Of a stretch of DNA of 64,000 nucleotides, positions 29,960 to 39,163 are shown piece after piece. The translations under genes and the position numbers were made by a program. The DNA comes from an uncultured Thermanaerothrix sp. Its GTDB lineage: Bacteria; Chloroflexota; Anaerolineae; Anaerolineales; Anaerolineaceae. How positions within the stretch are numbered: position 1 is the first letter of the stretch; the number at the start of each line of letters is the position of its first letter. The DNA is taken from contig NZ_CALIMF010000002.1 of the NCBI RefSeq assembly GCF_938028735.1, forward strand, positions 434,001 through 498,000. Direction: 5' to 3'. The notes below the pieces were generated by a model. The model did no database searches. It had not been told where the DNA came from and was given only the letters and a program-made list of their open reading frames with translations.

Positions 29960-30523
29960 TTACGGGGTCTGAGCCAACAATCGGTCAACAACCCCGCTAA
30001 TTTCATTCAGTGTAGTGGGGCCTTTTTTCACAAAGGCCAGCCGTCCGCTGCGGTCAATAATATAAGTTTCGGGGACGCCCTGGATACGAAACATTTGCGA
30101 GATCTTTGTTCGCAAATCTGGGCCATTGGGGTACGTGAGGCCGAATTTTGCGACAAACGCACGGGCCTCCGGCTCGGTATCCACATAGTTCACCCCCAGG
30201 AACAGCACCTCGCCGCCGAGGTGGTAGCGCTGCCAGGCGCGTTCCAGATCGACAGCCTCTTGCTCGCAAGGCTTACACCACGAAGCCCAAAAGTTGACTA
30301 CAATCACCTTACCCTGCCAGTCTGCCGTATGAATGACCTCGCCTTCAAACGTGGTTAGCTCAAATGCGGGAACTTTCTGTCCAATGGTAATTGGTCCAGC
30401 ATAGGCGCGGCGTAGTCCCTGCCCGATCAGGTATAGAAAGCCAATCAATACCACAAACGAAATGGCAATGATCACTGGGGATAACGAACGCGAACCGGTG
30501 TTCGGTTGGGAGTCAGTGCTCAT
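29960..30523 (-). CDS. ccmG: Membrane-anchored thioredoxin-like protein (CcmG/ResA/TlpA type)
   Basis: A 187-residue protein with one N-terminal helix (residues 16-37) and an extracytoplasmic thioredoxin fold. The redox motif WCKPC has cysteines at 83 and 86, preceded by VIVVNFWAS and followed by the cis-Pro segment GVPETYIID. It would keep the CXXCH cysteines of apocytochromes reduced for haem attachment. It lies between ccmH and the CcmI-like gene, the position of CcmG in many operons. Confidence 0.88.
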   Translation of the reverse strand: MSTDSQPNTGSRSLSPVIIAISFVVLIGFLYLIGQGLRRAYAGPITIGQKVPAFELTTFEGEVIHTADWQGKVIVVNFWASWCKPCEQEAVDLERAWQRYHLGGEVLFLGVNYVDTEPEARAFVAKFGLTYPNGPDLRTKISQMFRIQGVPETYIIDRSGRLAFVKKGPTTLNEISGVVDRLLAQTP

Positions 30524-30553
30524 CTTAGCTCTCCATCTCCAAATTCCAAGTGT

Positions 30554-31087
30554 TCACTCGCCACGCTCACGCCGGCGCAGTTCTTCCTCAAGTTGCTGAG
30601 CATAAGGATCGTCCCAAGAGGACGAGGCCTTAACCTTGGAATCGGGTGAAGCAATCACTGGTTTGGCCCGACGCATGTTCCGAAAAACATTGACGAGGAT
30701 CAGGACACCCGCTAAAAAGGAAAGTGGAGGCAGCACATAAACCAACCAGTGCAAGCCGCGGCGAGGCGGCTCGCCCAACACCCGATCACCATATTGCGCT
30801 ACAAAATAATCCTTGATCTGTTGTTCCGTCCAACCCTCCGCAAGTTTCTGGCGGATTAACTCACGCCATTGGGCACACGCCTGAGTAGGGCATACATCTA
30901 GAGGCACATTCTCGCAAACCGGGCAGTACATGGTCTTGGCAATTGCGTTCACCTCATCATCCGAAGGGGTAGGCTGCTGAGCCCGCACAGATTGCACCAT
31001 CGCCCCTCCCACCATCAACACCAGGAGCACCCCCCAAACCAGGTATTGCCACGAAAAGCGCAGCTTCCTAAGACCGATCCCACTCAT
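30554..31087 (-). CDS. ccmH: Cytochrome c biogenesis protein CcmH (CcmH/CycL domain)
   Basis: A 177-residue protein. An N-terminal signal or anchor (residues 13-36) precedes the CcmH domain with the redox pair C55-P-V-C58 and two further cysteines at 66 and 71. The helix-rich segment ending in YFVAQYGDRVL follows. A second helix lies near residues 110-130. The typical family motif is LRCxxCQ; here it is MYCPVCEN with two extra Cys. The ATG at 31087 lies two bases after the ccmF stop. Confidence 0.88.
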   Translation of the reverse strand: MSGIGLRKLRFSWQYLVWGVLLVLMVGGAMVQSVRAQQPTPSDDEVNAIAKTMYCPVCENVPLDVCPTQACAQWRELIRQKLAEGWTEQQIKDYFVAQYGDRVLGEPPRRGLHWLVYVLPPLSFLAGVLILVNVFRNMRRAKPVIASPDSKVKASSSWDDPYAQQLEEELRRRERGE

Positions 31088-31089
31088 AG

Positions 31090-33141
31090 TTAAGCCCCCT
31101 GTACCGCCAGAGTTTGCGCCGCTCGGGCGCGGGGTGACTCGGCTTCGCGATCCGGCCAGGCCGCCACCAGCGTTCCCAAGATAAACACGAGGCCGCCCAC
31201 CCACAACCAATTAACTAGAGGATTATGATAAATCTTGAAGGTAATCCCCTGAGCAGAAGATTGCCAATCCACCAGGATGACATAAAAGTCATCCTCCATC
31301 GTGCTACGCACACCCGGAATCGTCATGGTTTGTTGCGAATCATAGAAGAAATCCCGCCGCGGATGCAGCTCACCTACATAACGGTCATTCTTGAAAACCG
31401 AAACCACCGCGCGCGCCACATTGCGACCGTCCTGCGTGTCAAACACATCCAGGCGCTGGAAGAGCATGGTGTAATCACCTAGGCGCAGAGAACCTCCGGG
31501 TTGCACCGTGCCCTGAGTCTCGGTTTGGAAAAGTTCAATCCCGATGATTCCCAGCGCCATCAGTACAACCCCCAGATGGATAATGTACCCCCCGTAGCGA
31601 CGACGGTTGCGCCCGGCCAAATTCCATAATGCCCGCAGGTAGTTTTCACCCGTCCGGCGATGCCGCGCCACCACCGCCCGATAGTACTCATACAGGGTCA
31701 CCAACGATACTAGAGCAACCAACCAGAAGGCCAGCAATGCACTCCAGGCGCGGATTCCGCCTACCCACAAACCAATAACAACTACTATGGAGGCAATCAG
31801 GGGCTTCCACAAGGCCCGCCCTAGCGTCTTGAGTGTGGAGTGCCCCCAAGCAGAAAGAGGGGCGATGCCCATTAGAAGCAACAGAGCGGCAAACAGGGGC
31901 GCCGTAGAGCGTTCGTAGTAGGAAGGGCCTACTGTCACTTTTTGCCCGGTGAAGATTTCAGAAATAAGGGGGTAAATAACACCCCAGAAGCACACTACCA
32001 GAATCCCCATAAACAGCAAGTTGTTGAGCAAGAAGAGGGCCTCGCGCGAGAGCAGCGAAGTCATGACCCCTTCAGAGCGCAGATCGTTCCAGCGATACAG
32101 CAACAGCCCCATGGAGCCGATGAACGTAAAGGCAATAAAGCCAAAGAACAGCGGACCAATGGCGCTCTGAGCAAAAGCGTGCACCGAAGAAAGCACCCCC
32201 GAACGGGTTAGAAACGTCCCGAAGATAACCAGCGCATAGGTCAGAATGATCAAAATCATGTTCCAGCGTTTGAAAAGTCCCCGCTTTTCCTGAATCATCA
32301 CCGAGTGGAGGAATGCCGTGCCACTCAGCCAGGGCATAAAGGCAGCAATCTCAACCGGGTCCCAACCCCAATAACCGCCCCACCCCAGCACATCATACGC
32401 CCAGCGGCTCCCTAAAATAAGCCCCAGCGAGAGGAATAACCAAGCCACCAGTGTCCAGCGTCGGGTAATGCGAATCCATCGATCATCGGTTCGCCCGGTA
32501 ACCAATGCGGCGACACCAAACGCATAGGGAATGACAAAAGACACAAAGCCTAGATATAGCATCGGCGGATGTAGAATCATCCCCGGATGGCGCAAGAGCG
32601 GATTAAGCCCGCGCCCATCCATCGGCACAAGTGGAGTAGCCCCACGTGGAGCAAACATTGCCACCGCCTGCCGGCCATCTGGCATTTGCCAGAAACGGAC
32701 AAAGGGGTTTTCCACAAAGATAACCAGCCCCAAGAAAAACGCCAGTGTAACCAGTGTAACCACAATCACCCAGGGCAAAAACTCGCGGTCCCGGTCCCAT
32801 TTGCGCAGAGTCGCCGCCGCAGCAAAGGCTGCCATCAGCCAAGACCAGAAAACCAGCGAACCGGCCTGTCCACCCCACAGGGCCGTTATCCTAAGGTAAA
32901 GGGGCATGAATCTGCTACTCACATTATAGACATACTGCACTTCGTAGTGCCCGCCCACCAACAAGGCCACCAAACAGACCACCGAAAGCGTAATGAGTGG
33001 CCAAGTGAGCAGCATAGCCCGCCGCCCGCTTTCCAACCAAGGCTCTGCATGACGACGCGCCCCGTAAAGGCCTGCCAGGATCCCGTAAATTGAAACAACA
33101 AAGGCAACGATAAGCGCACCAAACCCTATTTCAGCCACCAT
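31090..33141 (-). CDS. ccmF: Haem lyase subunit CcmF
   Basis: A 683-residue polytopic protein with about 14-15 helices. The WWD haem-handling signature WGGYWGWDPVEIAAFMPWL is near residue 245, with conserved histidines in RHPGMILHPPMLYLG and YGGYIIHLGVVLM. A long periplasmic domain near the C-terminus precedes the last helix. CcmF transfers haem from CcmE to the apocytochrome. The ATG at 33141 is preceded by GAGGAG; an in-frame GTG at 33162 would put that site inside the gene. Confidence 0.95.
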   Translation of the reverse strand: MVAEIGFGALIVAFVVSIYGILAGLYGARRHAEPWLESGRRAMLLTWPLITLSVVCLVALLVGGHYEVQYVYNVSSRFMPLYLRITALWGGQAGSLVFWSWLMAAFAAAATLRKWDRDREFLPWVIVVTLVTLAFFLGLVIFVENPFVRFWQMPDGRQAVAMFAPRGATPLVPMDGRGLNPLLRHPGMILHPPMLYLGFVSFVIPYAFGVAALVTGRTDDRWIRITRRWTLVAWLFLSLGLILGSRWAYDVLGWGGYWGWDPVEIAAFMPWLSGTAFLHSVMIQEKRGLFKRWNMILIILTYALVIFGTFLTRSGVLSSVHAFAQSAIGPLFFGFIAFTFIGSMGLLLYRWNDLRSEGVMTSLLSREALFLLNNLLFMGILVVCFWGVIYPLISEIFTGQKVTVGPSYYERSTAPLFAALLLLMGIAPLSAWGHSTLKTLGRALWKPLIASIVVVIGLWVGGIRAWSALLAFWLVALVSLVTLYEYYRAVVARHRRTGENYLRALWNLAGRNRRRYGGYIIHLGVVLMALGIIGIELFQTETQGTVQPGGSLRLGDYTMLFQRLDVFDTQDGRNVARAVVSVFKNDRYVGELHPRRDFFYDSQQTMTIPGVRSTMEDDFYVILVDWQSSAQGITFKIYHNPLVNWLWVGGLVFILGTLVAAWPDREAESPRARAAQTLAVQGA

Positions 33142-33228
33142 AATACTCTCCTCTTCGGCCACCCGCAGATGGACGAAACTAAATTACCCTTTATGTTGCG
33201 ATAGGACTCTGGGCAATCGTCTAGCACG

Positions 33229-33744
33229 CTAACTACCTGCCTGATCCGGCAGGGCTTCTTCATACTTGGTAGGGCATTTGAGGAGCAACTCCTCGGCGTA
33301 AAACACCCCATCTTCACCCAACTTGCCGGTGACGATGGCCTGGGCCTCATGGCGCAAAAGGTCGGGCTTTACCCCGTGGTAAATGACTTTGATGCGGGGG
33401 CGGCTGGGATCGTTGACCGCCGCGTGCAACACGGCTGCCAACCCGCCTTGTGCCTCAATCTCTTTATTGTCTCCAGGTACGTGGGCAATCTCAAAACTTA
33501 GTTGCAACGACTGTGGATCGTATTGAATCGTGTCCCCAAGCACAGCTCCCGAAATACGTGCCTCGCGACCTACTACTTCGTCTGCCCTGGCCTTGAGTTC
33601 TTCAATGGTTAGGAAATATTGTGCGCTGGCCTGAGTGGATGAGGCGATAAGGTAAATGATCGCCGCTACGATCAATAAGCCACCCACCAAGAACTTAGCA
33701 CGATTTCCTCTCGGTTTTGGAAGCTCGACAGTGGGTTGAGACAT
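33229..33744 (-). CDS. ccmE: Haem chaperone CcmE, cysteine (CxxxY) type
   Basis: A 171-residue protein with one N-terminal helix (residues 18-37) and an OB-fold domain. The segment that normally carries the covalent haem-binding His (HxxxY) reads KCPTKYEE, so Cys157 replaces His and Tyr161 is kept. This is the CxxxY motif known from archaeal and some deltaproteobacterial 'System I*' CcmE proteins. It is the first gene of the operon. AGGAGG precedes the ATG at 33744; a start at 33762 overlaps that site. Confidence 0.92.
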   Translation of the reverse strand: MSQPTVELPKPRGNRAKFLVGGLLIVAAIIYLIASSTQASAQYFLTIEELKARADEVVGREARISGAVLGDTIQYDPQSLQLSFEIAHVPGDNKEIEAQGGLAAVLHAAVNDPSRPRIKVIYHGVKPDLLRHEAQAIVTGKLGEDGVFYAEELLLKCPTKYEEALPDQAGS

Positions 33745-33837
33745 TTGGCCTCCTCTTGTCATTGATCATCACACCAATATCTTGTCCAGCCCGGGATACC
33801 CGGCCTAATTATGCCATGCAAAGATTAATCAAAGGTG

Positions 33838-33860
33838 AAAACATACAACATGTATAGTTT
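33838..33860. promoter_or_regulatory. Possible palindromic operator upstream of the ccm operon
   Basis: An imperfect palindrome with half-sites AAACATACA and TGTATAGTTT around a three-base centre lies in the AT-rich 220-base region before ccmE. Nothing else regulatory was recognised there, and no regulator can be assigned. Confidence 0.3.
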
Positions 33861-33981
33861 ACTTATTTACTCCTATTTAGCCAGTATATCATCTATCCAC
33901 CCCCCCGACTATGGATAACCAACATGAATAAATAGTGAAACCTGTCACAAAAATTCTGGGCAGGAATGCGCGCGGAAGACT

Positions 33982-34693
33982 TCAGTGAGAATCCTTAAGC
34001 CTTTGTTCTGCCCAGAGCGAGAGCCACGCAGGGAGCGTAGCCAACAAGGGGCGCATGACCCTCTCAACCCCTTGCTGGAAGACCTCAAAAGCCGCATAGG
34101 CTTCTCCCTGATGCTCATCCACCACATCGCTCACACCGCGCAGGATCAGGCAGGGGCAATCATTACGTGCTGCTACCCACGCAATAGCACCGCTTTCCCA
34201 ATCCACGGCCACCGCTCCGAAGCGATCGCGCAGCGCCGGGATTTCGCAGGGGTCTAAATCATGATCGGCAGAGAGCAAACAGACACGACGTACCGGTAAA
34301 GGCGCCTGCTCTCCCACCCAGCCCACATCCAGAGCCGTGGTATAGAAATCCAGCGCGGCTTGAGGATCTCCCATTCGCTCACAAATGTCATAAACCAGCG
34401 TCTGCTCTGCCAGGAGGATTTCCCCCTTCTGCACTTGGCCGGCAATTCCCCCACAGGTTCCTAGATTAACCAGCAGATGTGGCCGCCAACGATCTAGAGC
34501 GTACTGAGCGGAGGCCGCCGCCGAGATTTTTCCCCATCCCCCATGCACAAATATCGCCCTGATCCCCTCAATTTCCATCTCAAAAAAAATCCCCATAAGG
34601 GGTTTGCTCCTGTGGGGGATGAGAATAAAAACCCTTCACCACCGCCCACTCTGCCTGGGCAGAAATCAAAACCACGACATCTACGTGCCTCAC
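33982..34693 (-). pseudogene. MTA/SAH-type nucleosidase interrupted by a frameshift at a run of eight T
   Basis: Two overlapping frames encode one protein of the PNP/MTA-SAH nucleosidase family. The first begins at GTG 34693, overlapping the stop of the glycosyltransferase (GTGA) with AAGGAGG upstream, and encodes VVVLISAQAEW through TPYGDFF. It reaches a TGA just after eight T (coding strand, 34582-34589). The second frame continues with EMEIEGIRAIFVHGGWGK, NLGTCGGI, DWESGAIAWV and the catalytic LRGVSDVVD. Removing one T restores a continuous ~236-residue protein of normal length. It is a true frameshift, a slippage-expressed gene or a sequencing error. Futalosine hydrolase is an alternative family assignment. 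Confidence 0.85.
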
Positions 34694-35934
34694 TCAGCCT
34701 CCTTTGCCTCTGCCGCGTCGTCCCAGTGCACTTGATTCAGCCTGAGCAAATCTAGTAAAGAGCGCCTCCCGGCTAGCTTGCTGGCAGTTTTATGCACTGG
34801 TCCGGCTTGGGCAGCCTCCCAGATCAGTTCGGCCACCTCGTAGGCTGCGAACGGACGCCCCAGACGGCGCGCGCTTTCAGCCCGCTGGCGGAGCAAAGCC
34901 CGGTCATTCTGAAGTAGATGCGCCAACACTTCCAGAAACTGAAGGGGCTGCTCAGCCCAATCCCCAGCGCCGTTTTCAACCACATACTGCATATTGCCGG
35001 TCTCCTGCCCAGGAATCACATCAATCAAGACCATCGGCAGACCACTGGCCAAGGCTTCGGTCACTGTGAGTCCCCCCGCCTTTGAAACGAGCAAGTCGGC
35101 CGCATGCATAAAAGTCGGCATTTCAGTCACATACTGATACAGAAACGCTGGCACATGCCATTCCATTTGCTGCAAATCCGCATAAAGTTCTTCATCTTTG
35201 CCTGCCACTACAACAACTTGTAGCGGCGCTCCAAAGTGATTCAGCACATGCAGCATCTCCATCAATCCCGAAACCCGACGACTTCCGACCGCCATCACGG
35301 TAAACAGGTCAGGGTGCCAGCCCAACGTGTGCCGAATCTCGACCTTGGGACGCTTTTCCTGAGCAAAACGTGGATGAACCGGGATCCCCGTCAGGCGCAC
35401 TTTCTCCGGTGTTAGGCCGTATTCCAATGCCAGATCATAAACCGCTTGCGTGGGTACCAAACAATAATCCACGCGGTCATGAAACCACAGACGGTGAACG
35501 GTTACCAAGTCGGTAATGACAGTCAGCAACGGTACAAAGCGACGCGAGATGGTGAAAACCGCCGTTAACGGGGCTTGATAAAGTGGGTAAGTCGTCAAAA
35601 TAGCATCAGGGCGATACTCACGAACAAGATCCCATAGGACCTCGAACAGCATCACCGTAAGCGCCCCTTCCACGACCACGCTGGGCAAGGTCGCGTCTGA
35701 CACCTCAAAGCCCAGCCGATAAAGTTCCGGCGCCTTCCGCACCAGGATATCATAATCCGCCTGGCTCTCGCGCAGGATAAAAGGCACCCGTTTGTCCTCC
35801 AGCGGGTTGAGGATGTGCACTTCACACTGCGCTCCATAGCGCTCTTGCAACGCCGCGGCGACCGCATTGGCCGCGCTGCGATGCCCAAAACCGGCGTCGG
35901 CTGTCAAAATGACGATGCGTTTGGGGCTGTCCAC
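34690..35934 (-). CDS. Glycosyltransferase family 28, MGDG-synthase/UgtP-like
   Basis: A 414-residue GT-B glycosyltransferase. The N-terminal ADAGFGHRSAANAVAAAL motif is the hallmark of plant MGDG synthase and bacterial diacylglycerol glucosyltransferase (UgtP). VITDLVTVHRLWFH and the C-terminal nucleotide-sugar site KAGGLTVTEALASGLPMVL follow. It probably makes a membrane glycolipid from diacylglycerol and a UDP-sugar. The start is a GTG with AAGGAGGG four bases upstream. Its stop overlaps the GTG of the nucleosidase reading frame. Confidence 0.87.
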   Translation of the reverse strand: MDSPKRIVILTADAGFGHRSAANAVAAALQERYGAQCEVHILNPLEDKRVPFILRESQADYDILVRKAPELYRLGFEVSDATLPSVVVEGALTVMLFEVLWDLVREYRPDAILTTYPLYQAPLTAVFTISRRFVPLLTVITDLVTVHRLWFHDRVDYCLVPTQAVYDLALEYGLTPEKVRLTGIPVHPRFAQEKRPKVEIRHTLGWHPDLFTVMAVGSRRVSGLMEMLHVLNHFGAPLQVVVVAGKDEELYADLQQMEWHVPAFLYQYVTEMPTFMHAADLLVSKAGGLTVTEALASGLPMVLIDVIPGQETGNMQYVVENGAGDWAEQPLQFLEVLAHLLQNDRALLRQRAESARRLGRPFAAYEVAELIWEAAQAGPVHKTASKLAGRRSLLDLLRLNQVHWDDAAEAKEAE

Positions 35935-35943
35935 AATCCCTCC

Positions 35944-36177
35944 TTAGGCCGGGCGAACTGGACCGGCCACACGGCGCAAATACCAGGCGGTTTCAGCGGT
36001 GTTGTGCCACAGCTCGCAAGCCTGCCCTTCAAGGCGAACCAGGTAATGCTCACCATCCCAATCCACCCAAGCCCGCCCCCATTCGGTGATGGGGAGCACA
36101 TGTCCCTGATGAATCACTAACCAAGGAAGCCGACGCCCGCTTTGGACACGCAGGATCACTTCAACACGCTGAGACAT
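35944..36177 (-). CDS. Short conserved-looking protein, unknown function
   Basis: A 77-residue protein with alternating Trp, Arg and His residues (for example VDWDGEHYLVRL and WHNTAETAWYLRR). It suggests a small beta barrel or nucleic-acid-binding fold, but no family is recognised. GGAGG lies three bases before the ATG at 36177, and the gene overlaps the end of the CinA-like gene by 17 bases. It precedes the glycosyltransferase by nine bases, so all appear to form one operon. Confidence 0.65.
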   Translation of the reverse strand: MSQRVEVILRVQSGRRLPWLVIHQGHVLPITEWGRAWVDWDGEHYLVRLEGQACELWHNTAETAWYLRRVAGPVRPA

Positions 36178-36673
36178 GCTCCTCCAGATAATTGAGTAGA
36201 AGGCGCAGAGCCTGCTCCGCTGAGGAAGCCTTATTGTGTAACCGATCCCCCTCCCAGCGATACGACCAAGCCCACTCTCCATCGGCAGTGCTTAGAGCAA
36301 TCCACGTTAACCCAACGGGTTTGTCGGGGGTACCACCGCCCGGCCCGGCAATACCACTAATAGCAAGACCAATCAATTGCGTCATGGCGATTCCCGATGG
36401 GCGGAGACGCTCCCGCACCCCACGCGCCATTTCCAACACCGTCTCGCGGCTCACCGCACCAAAACGGAGCAGTGTTTCAGCCTTTACTCCCAGCAACGCC
36501 TGCTTGGTCGAATCGGCATAGGCGATCACTCCCCCTAGGAAATAATCGGATGACCCCGGCACGTTGGTTAGACGATGCCCCAGCAGCCCCCCCGTGCACG
36601 ATTCCGCCACTGCCAGGTATAGCCCGCCTCTACGTAAAAGTGAGCCCACTTGAGCACTCAGGACATCATCCAT
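36161..36673 (-). CDS. pncC: CinA C-terminal domain amidase (PncC type)
   Basis: A 170-residue stand-alone CinA C-terminal domain. It shows VAESCTGGLLGHRLTNVPGS near residue 22, GGVIAYADSTKQALLGV, and GISGIAGPGGGTPDKPVG-like (AISGIAGPGGGTPDKPVG). Such proteins hydrolyse nicotinamide mononucleotide to nicotinic acid mononucleotide in pyridine nucleotide recycling. The ATG at 36673 has no Shine-Dalgarno site and lies ten bases after a TATAAT box, suggesting a leaderless mRNA; a longer frame from 36709 is less likely. Confidence 0.9.
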   Translation of the reverse strand: MDDVLSAQVGSLLRRGGLYLAVAESCTGGLLGHRLTNVPGSSDYFLGGVIAYADSTKQALLGVKAETLLRFGAVSRETVLEMARGVRERLRPSGIAMTQLIGLAISGIAGPGGGTPDKPVGLTWIALSTADGEWAWSYRWEGDRLHNKASSAEQALRLLLNYLEEHVSAC

Positions 36674-36683
36674 GATCAGACAT

Positions 36684-36689
36684 ATTATA
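36684..36689 (-). promoter_or_regulatory. -10 box for pncC, near-leaderless
   Basis: TATAAT on the minus strand lies ten bases before the pncC ATG, which has no ribosome binding site. A second TATAAT, on the plus strand at 36718-36723, points toward the GH1 gene. No -35 box of good quality is seen for either. Confidence 0.4.
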
Positions 36690-36759
36690 AACGAAGCCCC
36701 GGCCGGCACAGCAAGGTTATAATAAATTCAGTGCATGATCCCACACAACCAGGAGTACC

Positions 36760-38097
36760 ATGCAAATGCCGCCAAGCGCTACTTACTATTTTCCCAACGG
36801 CTTCCTCTGGGGCACGGCAACTTCTTCCCATCAAGTCGAAGGCAATAACACCAACAACAACTGGTACTTATGGGAAAACGAAGCCGGGCGCATCCTTCAC
36901 GGGCATCGCTCCGGCCTGGCCTGCAATTGGTGGGGCGGGCGTTGGCGCGAAGATTTCGACCGCGCTGCCGAAACCGGCCAGAACGCCCATCGCCTTTCGA
37001 TCGAGTGGAGTCGTATTCAGCCCACGCCGGATCGTTGGGACGAGGACGCTCTAGATTATTACCGCGAGATCATCCGCGGTCTTTACCAACGCAACATGAC
37101 GCCGCTGGTAACCCTTCACCACTTCACCGACCCCATCTGGGTATATGAAAGAGGGGGATGGGAAAACGAGGAAACGCCGCGCCACTTCGAACGCTATGTA
37201 GCCAAAGTGGTGGAAGCGCTGAAGGACTATGTCTCGTTATGGGTGACAATCAATGAACCTAATGTCTATGTTTACGGAGGCTACCTGGGGGGTGGTTTTC
37301 CACCTGGAAAGAACGACTTGCGCATTGCCTTCCAGGTGCTGACCAACTTGGTCAAGGGCCACGCCGCAGCCTACCAGACCATCCACCGCATTCAAAAGAC
37401 AGCCCGGGTGGGGATTGCCTTGAATTACCGCAGTTTCCGCCCAGCGCGTCCTTGGTTTCCCCTCGACTCTTGGATCGCCAATTTTCTCCACCGGGGTTTC
37501 AACGCTGCTTTTCCAGATGCCATCACCCATGGCAAACTTCGTTTCGCAACATTCCGCGTCGAGATCCCCGAGGCCGCCAAAACGCAAGATTTCTTCGGCC
37601 TCAACTACTACTCTCGCGATCTGATCTCCTTCAATCCGTTCTCTAAGAGTGGCTTTTTCTACACCGCTCGTTACCCTCAGGAAGCGGAACTGAGCGATAC
37701 TGGCTTCCTCGCCAATGTCCCCGAGGGTATGTTTGAGGGACTGGCCTGGGCCAGGCGCTACGACCTGCCGATCCTGATCACCGAAAACGGCGTGGAGGAT
37801 GCGGATGATGACTTACGCCCGCGCTACCTGGTGCAACACCTCCATCAAGTCTGGCGGGCAGTCAATTTCAACTGGCAGATCAAAGGCTATTTCCACTGGT
37901 CCCTAGTAGATAACTTTGAATGGGAACGCGGTTGGACGCAACGCTTCGGTTTATGGGGATTGGAAGTCGAAACGCAGCGCCGCATCCGCCGGCCCAGCGT
38001 GGATCTCTACGCTGAAATTTGTAAAACCAACAGCCTCTCTGCCGAAACGGTGCAACGCTTCACCCCAGAGATCTATGCGAAGTTGTTCCCGGAGTAA
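36760..38097 (+). CDS. GH1 family beta-glycosidase
   Basis: A 445-residue retaining beta-glycosidase. The acid/base is E166 in TINEPN and the nucleophile E342 in ITENG. The substrate-binding N-terminal FLWGTATSSHQVEG, HRLSIEWSRI, and C-terminal WSLVDNFEWERGW motifs are intact. No signal peptide is visible, so it acts in the cytoplasm on imported beta-glucosides or beta-galactosides. AGGAG lies five bases before the ATG. Its end overlaps the convergent lysK gene by 38 bases. Confidence 0.95.
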   Translation: MQMPPSATYYFPNGFLWGTATSSHQVEGNNTNNNWYLWENEAGRILHGHRSGLACNWWGGRWREDFDRAAETGQNAHRLSIEWSRIQPTPDRWDEDALDYYREIIRGLYQRNMTPLVTLHHFTDPIWVYERGGWENEETPRHFERYVAKVVEALKDYVSLWVTINEPNVYVYGGYLGGGFPPGKNDLRIAFQVLTNLVKGHAAAYQTIHRIQKTARVGIALNYRSFRPARPWFPLDSWIANFLHRGFNAAFPDAITHGKLRFATFRVEIPEAAKTQDFFGLNYYSRDLISFNPFSKSGFFYTARYPQEAELSDTGFLANVPEGMFEGLAWARRYDLPILITENGVEDADDDLRPRYLVQHLHQVWRAVNFNWQIKGYFHWSLVDNFEWERGWTQRFGLWGLEVETQRRIRRPSVDLYAEICKTNSLSAETVQRFTPEIYAKLFPE

Positions 38098-39163
38098 CCA
38101 ATGCGGCTAAACTGCGTAGGGCATGGGTTAGAACCTCAACAGCCTTAAAATACTCCTCTATCTCAATATGCTCATGTGGCGTATGATCTAGGCTGGAATC
38201 ACCTGGCCCATAGGCCAGAGTAGGGCATCCCCAGACTGGGGCAGTAAGGTTCATGTCCGACGTGCCCGATTTGAGCGTAAAGGAGGGCCGCCCCCCCTGA
38301 GCACGGATGGCCGCCAGGAACGCCCGTACTAAAGGGGTATTTTTCTCCGCTCGATACGCAGGGATAAAATCCTCGATCATCCAGGCATCCCCATTTGCGG
38401 TCATGGCGAGCAAGGCCTCCAGTTCCATTCGATCCAAGCCGGGCGGAAGGCGCAAGCCGATTTGCAATTGAGCCCATTCCTCAAATCCATCCGAATCAGA
38501 ACGCATCCGGCGCAAAGTCGCCAGAAGTTGTTCAAATGCGCCTGCCCGCTCCTGGTTGAACGTTAATACCTCTTGCTTGAGGCGAGCCCAAATAGCCACC
38601 GCGGCCTCACAAGCACTCTCTACCGGAGCAGCGGTATGGGCTAAGGGACGTCGGGCGGTCACCTGCACCCAGGCGCTCCCTTTGTAGCCTAGAGTCAGAC
38701 GTTCCCAGCCACTCGGCTCGCCGATAATCAGCATCTGAGGCCGATAATGGGGAAGCAAAAAACGCGCCCCGCGCGAGTCACCCTCTTCTCCTACGGCGCC
38801 AATGACCACCCACTGCACACCCGGTAGTTCTCCTACCTGGGCGACCGCATCTACAAAAGCCGCCAGCGGCCCTTTGGCATCCACAGCCCCACGGCCATAT
38901 AACCGGCCCTCCTCCAGGCGCAACGGGATTTCGCCAGGCACGGTATCAATGTGACCTAGGAGCAGCACCTGATAAGGGCCAGCACCCATCCGGCCGACTG
39001 CATTGCCCGCTTCATCCACCACAGCCTCTGTGAAGCCAAGCGCACGCATGCGCCCGATGAGCCAGGTTACGGCCTCAGCCTCAGCCCCGGTCGGACTGTA
39101 GTGCCTTAGGAGTCCCACCAGAGTGCCCAGACGGGCTTCAGGCAAGACGCTTTCACCGCCCAT
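38060..39163 (-). CDS. lysK: [LysW]-lysine/ornithine hydrolase
   Basis: A 367-residue M20-family metallopeptidase that releases the finished amino acid from the C-terminal Glu of LysW. Metal and catalytic residues lie in [39 protein letters not shown] and [18 protein letters not shown]. The C-terminal SGTSDMN and [13 protein letters not shown] follow. The ATG at 39163 overlaps the end of lysJ by 11 bases; a longer frame exists but its first 28 residues are Arg/Trp-rich and unlike the family. It is the last gene of the argG-lysK operon. Confidence 0.9.
   Translation of the reverse strand: MGGESVLPEARLGTLVGLLRHYSPTGAEAEAVTWLIGRMRALGFTEAVVDEAGNAVGRMGAGPYQVLLLGHIDTVPGEIPLRLEEGRLYGRGAVDAKGPLAAFVDAVAQVGELPGVQWVVIGAVGEEGDSRGARFLLPHYRPQMLIIGEPSGWERLTLGYKGSAWVQVTARRPLAHTAAPVESACEAAVAIWARLKQEVLTFNQERAGAFEQLLATLRRMRSDSDGFEEWAQLQIGLRLPPGLDRMELEALLAMTANGDAWMIEDFIPAYRAEKNTPLVRAFLAAIRAQGGRPSFTLKSGTSDMNLTAPVWGCPTLAYGPGDSSLDHTPHEHIEIEEYFKAVEVLTHALRSLAALVTPGTTSHRSLG

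Noticed and set aside
33982..34596. Nucleosidase gene starting at ATG 34596
   Set aside because: The protein would lack the conserved N-terminus, which is encoded upstream in another frame with a better start; the ATG is internal to a frameshifted gene.
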